The notes under the pieces were generated by a model that was not told the DNA's origin, ran no database searches, and worked only from the letters and a program-made list of their open reading frames with translations. This document shows positions 1 to 12,400 of a DNA stretch of 64,000 nt, piece after piece. A program made the position numbers and the translations under genes. Location of the stretch: positions 16,324,001 to 16,388,000 of the forward strand of contig CM048560.1 in NCBI GenBank assembly GCA_026413225.1, in the 5' to 3' direction. The DNA comes from Otis tarda. Taxonomy: Eukaryota; Chordata; Aves; Otidiformes; Otididae. How positions within the stretch are numbered: the stretch's first letter is position 1; the number at the start of each line of letters is the position of its first letter.

Positions 1-295
1 TTCCAACCCTCCCCTCGCCCCTACATTTCAGCTTCCTTGCGGCACTGTCGTGCCACTTCTGCAGCAGACTTTGGAGAGTGGGCTGATGGGTGCTTCAGTT
101 TTTAAAAACACCTCTGGAAAAGGACTGATTATGCAGATATTAAAACACATGAAGTTTAGGCATTATTGGAAATAAGCTGTAATCATCTTCAGTGAATGCA
201 TTTGGGTGTGACAGATTACATTGCTTAAACGTGCTGCCTGTCTGTGTGGATAAGATAAATGTACCACATTAAAAATATGTTTTTATTCCCATCAG
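1..295 (+). other. TGFBR3: TGFBR3 intron, 3' end only
   Basis: This is non-coding sequence ending in a pyrimidine-rich tract and CAG at 293-295, the acceptor of the first visible exon. Nothing else is recognisable in it. The intron's start and the upstream exons lie outside the window. Confidence 0.85.
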
Positions 296-479
296 GTGTC
301 TTTAGGTTCTGTGGTTCAGTTTGAGAAGGGAAATTTCTCCTTGTCAGCAGAAATGGAAGAGAAGATTTTTCCTGAGAAAAATGAACATCTGCTACAGTGG
401 GCCCAGAAGGAATATGGAGCAGTAACATCTTTCACTGAACTCAAAATATCAAGAAACATCTATATTAAAGTAGGAGAAG
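296..479 (+). CDS. TGFBR3: TGFBR3 exon A: orphan domain, residues 1-61
   Basis: This is the first coding exon in the window. The acceptor CAG ends at 295 and the donor is GAAG|GTAAAA. The exon begins in phase 0 and ends after one base of a split Asp codon. It encodes part of the membrane-distal orphan domain, which binds TGF-beta independently of the ZP domain. Diagnostic stretches are [19 protein letters not shown] and RNIYIKVGE. Asn13 lies in an N-F-S sequon. The GTG at 296 is an ordinary valine codon, not a start, because the protein continues upstream. Confidence 0.96.
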
Positions 480-3400
480 GTAAAACAAAACAAAACCAAC
501 AGAATTGATAGGCACTTTTAGATGTTGAGGATAAGTCTTGCTGTAGTATTATTCCACATTTTTTATTTTAATCTTTAAACATACCTCTCATTTTCCAAGG
601 CTTGATATGAAAGAGGAAGGCAGAGAAATAAGAGCAGGTCTAAAGACCAGACATTGGATTTAGGCAACTTTTAGTGGATTCTGGTGCCATAATTTTATGC
701 TCATAAATGTAGGTGCAATTGGCCAGAATCTTACAGGAGTCGAAGTTTCACCTTTTAAAAGGAATAAACTATTCATGGTGATTGTTTGGGTGTCATCATC
801 TAAAGGACCGAAGTGGAGAACCCGCAGTAGGGGGTAATTTCTAGAAAGACCACAAGTGGTGGTGTTTTTGTTTTGTTTTGCTTTTTCCAGTATTTGCTTG
901 TGTAAGGATCCAGAGTACTTTGGCCAAGAACTATTGCTTTCCTCACCAAATAAGTTGCCTCAGTCTGATGTCCTTGTGTATTTTCATCTCAAGGAGCAAT
1001 ATTTCTTTTCCCTATGAGCTGCATGCCAAATTCATCAGGTGACCTGGGACAGGTGGGAGAGGACTCCTGTTCCTCAGGGATTTCACAGGCCTGTATTAGG
1101 ATAGGATTTGGGCTGCAGCTGAGCAGTGTTGGAACAACTTAACAATATGAGCTTCTGCAGCACCTTCTGGCTCATGCTTTGCCTCAGATGGCTGCTGGTC
1201 ACACAGCATGTCTTCTGCAGGGGAGTTCCACCTGAGCTGGTCATAAACCATGGATAATACAAGAGCCACGGCTCTTCTCTTCACTGCATTCTTGGAACAA
1301 GGCAGTCAGTTCAGGAGGGTTTATGGCCTGCTTATTTTTATTCAAGTTCATTTTCTGGAAAATACATAGTAAAAAAAACTTTGCAGGGAGAGCAGACTTT
1401 CCTCTATTGTGCAGGATGATTGGGGTGAAATTTTCTTTTTTGCAGATGTGGGATGTTTTAAGCTGTCAGTGTTCTTTGCGTAATGGCCTGCAATTCACTG
1501 GTTATTTTCTTCTCTGAAGATATTGACCAAGTTCAGGCCAAAGCAAACATCCAGTTTTAGGCTGAACCAAAAGCAGCAAGAATAAAGGCTGGTAAAAGTG
1601 AACTGGAAATGATTTGCATTGCAGCTAGTGGTCCAGATATTTTGAAACTAGTTGTTGTTTCTCAAGAAGTTCAGTGATGGGAAAAGTAGAAACCAATAGA
1701 ACATTTTATCAGCATCCAACGAGTACTGGTGGGCTCAGCATTTACTACCAGCAGCAGCTTAGTTTAGTAGTACTTCAGCAATACTTCTAGAGAAATTCCT
1801 GTGTAGCTGACCTAGTTGGCTGCAAAAACAACCCCAAAAGCCTTCTGTGGAGAAAACATTCTTTCCTAACCACCTGTATCTGATCATTTGATTTCCTAAA
1901 GCATGAGGCTTGCCCCCCAAAATCGGAACATGCATGTGTTGGTTTTATCCAAACCTGCCAAACTTGTACAGGATTCCCCTGCGTGATTTTTGTTCTACTT
2001 GGCACCAGTTGTGGATTTTAATGCCAGAAAATCATTCAGAAATATATTTATTAGCTTATTAAAGCGCTCTTGGAACGTATACATGGGAGTAGTGGTCTCT
2101 GTGTTGCAGAGATGAACATTTAATTAGATATGTCAAAAAACAGATTTTGTTAATTTGCACATCTCCAGTCAAACTAAGCAGCTAAACAGGAGAGCTTCGC
2201 ATGATCTTTAGAATGTGTAAAACACAGTTTAATTAGGAGTACGTACACAAAATGGAACTTGGCAAGCAACCAAAATAGGCAGTTTCTGAGAAGGCTCCTG
2301 CAGACTAGCTCAACTGTAACCATATTTGATTTTGATTTAAATTCTTGGCAGAAGAATGAATATGCCTGTATGTGTGGGGGTTATGCATGTGTTTGGGGTG
2401 GGGAGAGGGTCAGTTCTTGAACTGCAGCAGTCGTGCGAGGAGTTCTGTGGAAACCACGTGGGACGTGAACCTGATCTGCTTCTCTGCAGAGTGAATGATG
2501 GAATCACTGGATTCCACAAACCACAGCGTATGCTGATGGACATTTCAGGATTTCCATACAAAACTCACACTCAAGTGCTTTAGTCGGGTACCCTCAACTG
2601 CCAGTATGTGAATCACAGGATTACTCTTAATTTACAGGTGGTCATATGAAGTAGCTCCTTGCTATGTGACCGATACAGAATTTAATGTAATTGTCTACAT
2701 TTCAGCTTCACTCAAGTTAGAAAAATCTGAAACTGGAAGATGTAACTTTTTAGAAGTTGAGCTTGTAGCTGAATACAGCAAAGAGAAAATGCAAGCCAGA
2801 GGACAAAAAGATCTGAAGAAGGATGATCTTTCATAGAATAAAACTGCTTCTGACACCATTGGTCTCCGAAATTACTTTTGAAGCTGCAGATGAAAGGCAG
2901 CTGAGCAAGCTAGCAAACTGGGTCAAGGCCAAGCTCGTCTTAACCCTGTCGATTCGAAAGAGTGGCCAATCAAATACTGCAGGGATGGTGAGCACAGGGA
3001 GAACTTTGAGGGTTTGGAGGAAGGGATACAAGAAGTGGCATTTTCATTCTTGCTTTGATTTGGGTAGCGAAGGAGATGGCAAAGTGATTGCCGTGGTAAT
3101 TGCTGTCAGCTTGTAGAAAGCGAGACAGCTCATGGTGAAAGTGATCTTAGTACACGTTTTTCAGCAGAAGTAAGTTTAATTCCTCATGCTTCAATAAGAT
3201 ACGATTGTACAAATCAGGAAGACTTACCAGTTAGCTAAAAGTTACCCAATGCATCCAGTACTACCAGTGTAAATCCAGGGCAGATGTACCAGCCTAGAGG
3301 GAGCCTAATTTCAACACATTTCTTAGCTAAATAAGAAAAAAATATAGTCGACTATAGCAATAACTAGGCTGGAAGATGTAGTCTGTTTGCAAATGGTAGC

Positions 3401-6400
3401 ATGATGCTCCTATCCTGGCAGCAGCTGAAGCTTCAGTCCTTACTCTGAGTTTGTACCCTCTGCACACTGGCGCATGCCTCCTGTGCACTGAGCTTGCTTG
3501 GTTTAGTACTTGTAGGTGATTGCGCTGTGTCGTGCTTTAGCTATGTGTCCTGCTGGGGCGCGAGTACCGCCCAGAGCTCCCACCCTCCCTCCAGAGACCA
3601 CGGCAGCCCCTTCCCTGCTCACGTTTGTACCCTGCCATTAGATGCCAGTCGGGGTTCTGATCTCTGTCATGCTAAGGGCTAGTAAACTGCAAAATGCACA
3701 CAAAAAGCCCCACCATCAGAGAAAAAGAAAAAGAAAATCCCAAAAGCCTTGCTTGTCCCCAGCTCAGACAGGGCAAGCTCTGCTTGGATGAGATTTTTAT
3801 TGCTGAATCAAACTGCTGCTGCCAAGGGGCGCCTGTCTTGGAGAGTGACACCTGATTAACTGTGCTCATTTTCACAAAAACCTCCTCATGATTTTAAGCT
3901 GAGATGCTCAACTTTTGTCTAATTTACTCAAGAACCTGTGAATGACACCTAATTTGTGCAGAAGAGAGCAGACAGTGTCTGTCCTTATCTGTGAAATGGA
4001 GGTGCTGCCCACAGGAGCTACAGATCCCAGCGTGCAGTCCTTTGTCTTCATCCGAACAGCCTGGCACACGCCAGCGGGGAAAGCGGCTGCCGGCCACTGT
4101 GCGCAGCTCCACCGTGTGCCTTCTGGCGAGTGGGGTCCCATGACAGCCAAGCACGCTGGCCCAAGACTCTTCAGCAAGGGTATTACAGGCGAGCCATGTG
4201 TCAGATTCCATACGGGGAGTCTGGAGATTAGGGAGGCACAGGCTCCGTACGTTGACTGTTTGCTGGCTGGTTTAGTAAGGTTTTTAATTGATGGCAGGCA
4301 CCTGCAGTCCCTTTCCAAAGTAAGTAGGCAGTCCTGAAACTGAAAAAGAAGTGTAGTGAGCAAAGAAAGAGGAAATGAATACTCCTTTTTTTTTTTTTTC
4401 TGCTCCAGCCCAGATCTTGATAACCAGCGTGAACAAGAGTAAATAATGTGTACAAGAGTAAATAGATGTGTATGTCAAGTAGCCAATGACAGAGTTAAAA
4501 TTTGCTGCAGAGAAGCGTGCTATTGAGTGGAGGCCCAGGCTGGGGAGCCTCTGCACTGGTGACGGCAGGAGCTCTAGAGACGTTTAATGGACGTGCCAGG
4601 AGCAGGAACCAAGTTCTTTGCAATGGCAAATGATAGCATGTGTGGAAATTATCCACAAACTACTTGGAGGCTGTTATTTATGGCTTGAATCGTGTTGTAT
4701 GGCAGCTGAGAAGCAAATAACTAGTATGTCTGTCTGTGTGTGTATGTATATATATAAATTCAAGCTCAGTGTAGACCATTTGGGATCATTTTCCATTCTT
4801 TGCTGTTGTGGGAGGAGCTGGCAGAACTGCAGCTGCATTCAAGGCCAATCTGGCAGGGCACGTACCAGATGTTAGAGGAGTGCTTTGCTTGGTCAGTATG
4901 AATAGTTACAGCCTCATACAGCTTTCAGAGATTGTGTAGGGAAGACAGCAAGGTTAATATTCAAAGAGTGCTTTGCGTGAGATCACAAGAAACTCCCCTA
5001 ATTGTTTCCGCAGGGGCCAGGGCCACAGGCGTCTCTGGTCTCCCTGCAAAGTTGTGTCCGTACACAAATGCTCTTCAAGGGGGACATTTCAGCTCTTATT
5101 TAGGGAGCAAGTGCTAACAGTGGTCTTAGTTCAGCTTTTAAGAGTTTGTCCACAGTTTTGCATGCATAATGTATTGTATTTGATTTTTTTTTTTTTTTTT
5201 TCCTGTTCTGCTACTGCTCTTAATAGGAGAGCCTTCTTTGTAAAGCAAAGGTCAAAGAGCCAGCTATGTGGAATTATATTCTTACAGGACTTTGTGTCTT
5301 TGAACGTGGTACTTAGTCCTTCTGTGTATTATAAAAATCCATATGTAAAGCTATCTCAGAAATACTAAGTATTTATATTTTTCAATGGAAATACTGCTTC
5401 TTGGGGTACAGCAATGTAGACTGTGTATGAGAATTTCATACTAAGCAACTATTTTTTATGTTTTACATTGTACACTAGTTCATGCTCATGATCAACTAGG
5501 CAGTTAAAGCCAAAAGAGAGACTGAATATCTACTCTAGAATTTCTTAATTTCAGTTATGGATATTATAGTCAGACTTCCTTAATACTGACAACTGATGTA
5601 ATCCTTTTCTTGCTGTATTCAGTTCTCTACACACAAGAGAACTGCAGTATTTCTAAACAACACTGACTCTGATTGCACAATATATGGGAAAATGTGTTGA
5701 GTAGGGAAATAGAAAATACTTTCTGTGATCTTTTGAGTGTGATACATCTATAATAACAAGAATAACACATTTTCTAAAGGGATAAGGAATTGGTCATGAA
5801 AGTTTTCTAAGAGTTAACTCCAAAAGAAATAAATATTTTTTTAAAGGTGCAAGGAACAGATAAATGTATTATGAAAAATGTTCACATATTTTGCTTCAGT
5901 ATTGTTTTCAGATTTCTTTTTGTAGGGATTTTCTTTTATTAAGTATTTAAATCTGTAAATAGAAATTGTTCAGTTTAGAAGTCTATATTTTACATTCAGA
6001 GATCTGCTGTGTTATTGCAACAGTGATCTCCCTTTCAATATTATGTTAATTTGTAATAAGTGCTTGTAATAGATAATAGATACACCTTTTAGCCTAAAGA
6101 CTTACATCATGAAATATAGTGCCACTCTGAAGTAGATGTGGTATGTGCATGCATGTAAGCTGATATCTATGTATAAAAGTACATATGGTGGGTTTTTTGT
6201 TTGTTTGTTTGTTTTCCCCCTCCAGATCAAGTTTTTCCTCCTTCATGCAACATAGAAAAGAATTTTCTGTCTTTAAATTACCTTGCGGGATACCTACAAC
6301 CAAAAACAGCAGAGGGATGCCTTATGTCTAACTTAGTGCAAGAAAGAGAAGTTCATATCATTGAACTAATCACTCCAAATTCTAATCCATACAGGTAAAG

Positions 6401-9400
6401 TATCCTCTAAATAGACTAAGTCTGTTTGAAATCACAGATAAAGATTTCACCTGTCTATTGAAAATCAAATGAAAGTAGCTATTTCACCCTTACAAGCAGA
6501 GCTTAGACCTTAGTACTTTGCCTTAAGTAGCAATTAGTTCTTCAGTATGTAAAGATTTTGGATTTCACTTCACAAGCAGAGGATTCTTCTGGACAAGACT
6601 GCAAAGCACAGTTTTTATGGACTGTGTCCTGCCCTTTTTCTTGCTCAATCAATCGATTTTTTCCAAGAATAAGGTGAATAAGGGAATATAAATAAGGGCA
6701 GCATCTGACAGATAGGGTTTAAGATGGGACCACTGTATGAGGCAATGAGAGAGAGGTTTAAAGTAATCTTGATCACTGGCAGCAAGGCCTAGGGCAGTGA
6801 CTCCCAGGCAGTGGCCCAGAGATCGCAAATGATCTGTGATCCATGATAATTGTTCCACAATTAGTCTGCAGAATCATAACAGTATTTTCTGACAAGTTTT
6901 CAGTTGAGTTTAAGGAGTAGTTTGAAGAGATTTTCAAGACATGTTAAGGGTTGACAGCGGTCCACTGACTAGAAGAGTTTATAACTAGCAGTTAGGGAAT
7001 AGCACTTTACTCTCTGTATGTGTTATGAGGAATATCTAAATTGTCAAAATTACTGTAAACTTTGGAGGTAAGACATTTAAAACATTCATCCTTTGCTGGT
7101 CTCTTCTAGGTCTTAGTGGGTTTGCCTCAGATACTCATACCTAGAAAAGCTCTTCGTAAGTGCTGAGTATGGTTGCTAGAACATAAATTTGCTGTGAAAC
7201 TTAGATGGTTTTCCCTTTTGCAAGAGGAAAAGTACAATTTAAGAGATAAGGTAGAATTAAAATCCTGTCTGTGCACTGCAGACACTGGATATCACTGGAT
7301 ATCACACTGGCATTGTCCAGTTGTGGTCCTCATGCAGTTACATTTGAGCACATCCCATCCCTAACAAGGATATCGCACAGGGAGATAGAAGTGGGAGGAG
7401 AGCCTTTGCAAGGAGGTTCATTATCTCATTGCAAGGTGGTGAAACTAAGAGAGTATTTTTGCCTGGCAACCTTGGGAGACTGAGAAGGTGCTGAGATGTA
7501 GTGGAAGTGGAGTAGGTAAGCCCAAATGATCTGTGTCTGTGTGGCAGGCCCATCCTGAGCAGAGCTGTTCTTTAGCATCAACATTGTGAGTCCCTTGCAG
7601 TGTTACGCAATGACAGCCCTGTCTCCCGGCCCTCTGGGCTTTTGGCTTTGGCTGATAGTACGATAGGAATTTGTTTTTCAGATCATAACACTGCAAAATG
7701 TTTAAATGTTTTGTTATTAAAAGTAAAAAAAAAAAGGCAATAAGTTAAATTCCTCTTGCTTTGGTCTTATTATCCCCAGCTATCCTTACAAAGTTTATAT
7801 CCACAAATAAATGTACAGAAGCTGAGATGGGCATGCGTAAACCTACAGAAGGTGAAATTAAGGTTCCAAGTTACACTAAGTCTCAGCGCAGAATATTAGT
7901 TGAAATCTCTCACATGGGGATGAGCACGTTCTTGTGACATATGGCCACACGAGATGGTCTGGAAGTAAATATTTTTTTTTAACTAATATTTTGCATGACG
8001 AGATGTTATTGATGGGTACACACCCATTTGCTCTATTTATTTTACTGAGGTCTTGAAAATCTGGATAGTGTTCATCTATTTTCCAGCAAGCGGTAGGCTG
8101 GACATCTGTTTTCTTTTCTTTTCTTTCTAAAGTAAGTATATATCCAGAAGTACTGGAAACTGAATACAAGGCTTAATTCCTCAACACACGCAAGATCCTA
8201 AGCAAAGTAATTTCCACAATTTAACTGCCTAGGCAGAGGCACTCCCCAGTATAGCAATTGTGCAATTTTTTTTTTTAATTAACCTGCTTAATTTGTATTT
8301 TGGCTTTTTTTAAGGTATTATTTTGAGCTGTGATACAATTACAGCCAGAGGAAACTGAAACAGCTATATTTAGGCACTGTCGCAGTGAAATAAGAAAAAA
8401 ATATTTACTTTATAAAGCAAACTGCTAGTCATATAACTCACCTGCTCTGAATAATAGCTGAAATGAGTAGCACACTTCTTGTAAACAAGAGACAAAAATA
8501 TTATTTGTCTAAAAAGTATTTCTTTCTATTGTTATGCAAAATCATTTAAGCGTATATGGAATAACAATCTGTTTTGCACATGTTGTGTTGCCTGGGATAA
8601 TCTCCAGCATTTTAATCATCTGGCCAGACAGTGGAAACATGATGGATTGGAAGAAGGTTGATAGCTGAAAGTTTCTGGCATTCTGGTCTAACTTTCTGTC
8701 TATTTTCCACATACAGTGCTTTCCAGGTGGATATAATTGTTGACATTAAACCATCTCAACCAGGCGCCAAACTTGTCAGAGACGTCGTACTGATCCTCAA
8801 GTGTAAAAAGTCTGTCAATTGGGTTATCAAGTCGCATGATGTCCAGGGAAAGCTGCAAGTGATTGTAAGTTAAGGCACCTTTATTTTTTGAGAGATACCG
8901 TACTGCAACAGTATAGAATCCATTTAAATGTGATATAGTGCTAGGCCATATTAATTCCTGAATGTTTTCTCTCTTAGCTTCTTTTTTAAATTATTGCTGC
9001 ATTTCAAGGAGTAAATACAGAAACTATGGGTTTTTTTCATTAACTTTTAATATATGGGCTATTAAACTGACCAGCACATCACAGAAGCCAGGTCTTTTCA
9101 ACTTCTGTTGAAGTACCCTAAACACAGAGTTGGATGTTCATCTCCCTTTATCGCTTTTACTTTGGTGAGTGGATCTACAGGTTCCTCTCAGAAGCTGGAA
9201 AGATGCCTGTGAGTGCATAGAGAACGGATAATCCTAGATAAGCGGCACACATACCTGCGTCTCTTTAAAAATGGAAACATATTTACTCCTTCCACTTGTG
9301 GTTGTAGTAGTCTCTAGCCCTCTCGCTGCCAGTACTTCTGCCCCCAGCAAGTATTTGGTCGAATTGACCTTACCTCTCCTTAGATCGCAAATAATAAGTA

Positions 9401-12400
9401 TTTTTAAAAAATTAAAACCAGAATATCTAAAGCTAAAATTCTGAAACTATACTTACACATAATTGGAGGTTCTGATTCAGAATGATTTTTGGTACAGGCT
9501 TTGTGGCTCAACACCATATCTACTAAGAAAATGTGTTTCCCTTGATCTGAAATAAATAAATAAATAAATAAATTTAGACTGATCTTGCAGCCTGTAAATG
9601 TGTGGCCTATTTCTGTCTTAAATGATCAGTTAGGAGCACATTGTACAGCTCCGATCAGGACCACCCAGTGGCCTCCTGATTAACAGTTTTGCAATAACTC
9701 AGATACATTTTCAAACTCCAGCTATCTGTGTTTATAAGAATTTTACTTTGCTTAGTAGCTTTCTCCTTTTAGAGTGTGCAAGGGCAATTCTGCCAGGATC
9801 CAATGGCTGCTTGATCTAAGGCTTCTAAGAGGACAGATTGGTAGGCAGGATTTCATGCTAGATTTTGTGAGTAGGGGAAATAAAAAGAAATAAATTATGG
9901 TGTTGCTCAGAAAATTGAATGGAAAAATTATCTACGGTGGGTGATGAAATTCCCTTTTGGTCCCTGACACATCTTTATCTTATGGGCAGGAAAGGATGTT
10001 CTGGTCATTCTGTAGGTCCTAAATCATCAACCCTTGAAGAGAAAGGTCATAGTCAGTTGCCCAAGGTTAACACACCTGTAAGCAAAAGGGAAAAAATGCT
10101 TGACTTTAAAGGTTCATTCTGGGTTATTACATAAAATTCACCACTGTATGTTTAGGCCTGTATGAGTCTATTTTCACAGGATAGAGAATTGTGCATTAGT
10201 TCACTTCATGCTTGGAGACAGCCAAAGTACTATATTTCATATCCATGAAGCTACCTCTTTATGGATGATGAATTTTCAGGGAGAGACATTCTAGGGGATT
10301 TAAAAATGTTTGAAGTGCTGCACTTGAGTATAGAAAAACATTCTTTTTAAAGTTCTCCTTTGTTAATTACTGAAAGTATAAGTGAAAGTTCTTTCTGTAA
10401 CGAGTGGCAGAAGGTAACATTTTATTTAGATTAACAGAAAGAGAAAGTAATACTATATATGGAAATGTCTGTATATAAAAGACTGTGTATTTATGTTAGG
10501 ATTTGTGACTAACTGTTTACAGCTTCATTTGTATAGATGCTTCATTCTCATGTGTGTTTGCTCTTTATTTAGAGGGGAGTGTGGGAGGGGACTAAACACC
10601 CTCATGTCATTAAAAAGCCTGTACATCCAGCATTTAGGATCTGTTTGTATCTCTATTAAGCTGAAGGCCTTTCCAAGTCCAAATTTAGACAATGCATAAA
10701 AACATTACTGAACAATTAGGTAATGTTTCACAATGTTCTTTTTATTAGTTGAAGCAGTTCCATGCACTGCAATTTTCCTAACTTTTTGCCCTCAGTACGA
10801 ATCAGAATTGTCTTGAGGGGATTGGCAAACCCAGAGGCAAAGGTTAGTGCTAAGCTGCCTCAAACCCAGGACTGAGAGTTATTAAGGTCTAAGTTCACAG
10901 ACAAAATATGAAAAAGACTTTTAAAGTCATCTAGCTCATCTCCCAGCTTGCTGTGTTTCGTGAAATTCTGAAAGAGGATGGGCACAAACCCAAGTAAAAT
11001 GGGATCGTTTGGGTAAAGTAATTGCACATAATATAGGTGCAGTGCTTTCCTCCCAGGCTGTGTTTAACTCCAATTTGCAGTCTGTCCTCACATCAATCCT
11101 CGTGCAGTGCTTGTGTGTTTCTGTACTTGTGGACTGTCTGCCATTCACATTGCTTCCTTTGGATTCGGTGAGCTTTTACAAAGCTGTGGGTTGCACAGTG
11201 GACAAAGAAGTGAAATTGCAGAAGGATTTTATCAATTCTATTATTTTCTTCGAGATAAATGGAAACTAAGTGTTAGAGGGGCGAAGAGTGAGGGAGGTGA
11301 AATGTAAGCAAACCAGTGAGGGTTTCGAAAGCTTGGAGGGACTGTTCTTTACACAAGAACAACTGCCCACCAGTTTCTAAAATGGTCTCTGTTCTGAGTA
11401 GGTTGGTAGGTGACACTCTTGATTGCGCGGTTTCGTACCCTGCGTGTGAAGGTGTTGGCAGGGCAGGCAAGAGAAGGAAGGTATGTCTGTTCCTGTGAGC
11501 TGTTGTGCTTGGATTAGTTTCACTGAGGCGATGCAGGAGTGAATGTTTACAGGCTCAGCGTAGGGTGGAGAGGCATAAACAAGCCCTGGAAATGGTCAGG
11601 TGCCAGCTAGGACAGTAAAGTTCTGAGACTGTATTTGTTCAGCTGTCTCCTCAGGACAAAAAAGAAAAGGAAAGCAGAGAGGGACATCCAGCAAAGTTAG
11701 GGTATCGTAATAATTCCAACCAGTCAAAGCTGTGTGGTTATATGAAAATACGTGATAAATCATGGCCAGATTTGTATGTGTTGAAGAATAAAATATTATT
11801 TGATCCAGATCAGTAATAAGGCACTAAAATTATGATACCTATTGCTTCCTTCAGTGGCCTTTGCTAGTCATTAATAACTATACTGGTAACAGTATCCTCA
11901 AACCAGACACTCTGCAACTAAAATTCCCTTTAACTTCAATTGTGAGACTGAGTGTTTGAAGAATGTGGAACTGGGTCATTAGGAAGAAGTGAGGGAGGTA
12001 GCTAAAGGCAAACTGTGTTGTTCCATCAGGAGTCTGAGCTTTATTCACTTCTTGGTTCAACAGTTGCATTTGTGAGGTCAGGTACAGAAGTGCAACGGAG
12101 CTCGTTATGCTGGGTAGCAGGTTCATACAACCTCTGTCCAAAAGCAGTTTGGGCAAAAGAGATCAGTGCAGACAATCTTTTGACACTCTGGAGTGAAAGA
12201 GAATTAACATTTCTTGAGGGAAACCAGTGGGGATCTGGGCGGGGGGAAGCCACCTATATGATGGAGAAGGTAATCAGACATGGAAATGAAAGTGTTTATT
12301 GTAGAGCATTCAGTGGTATCATCTGCATAGAGAAAGTGCAGTTCAGTCACATTGCGAGAATCATTGAAAAATGGGTCATTCTGCCTGTCCTGCTGTAAGC

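Noticed and set aside
296-508. A separate short gene starting at 296
   Set aside because: The frame is TGFBR3 exon A. The GTG is an internal valine codon and the last codons after 479 are intron sequence.
3908-4363. Overlapping open frames of 95-151 codons on both strands in intron A-B
   Set aside because: They overlap one another in a GC-richer patch, show no recognisable family, and fit no splice phase of TGFBR3; best explained by composition.
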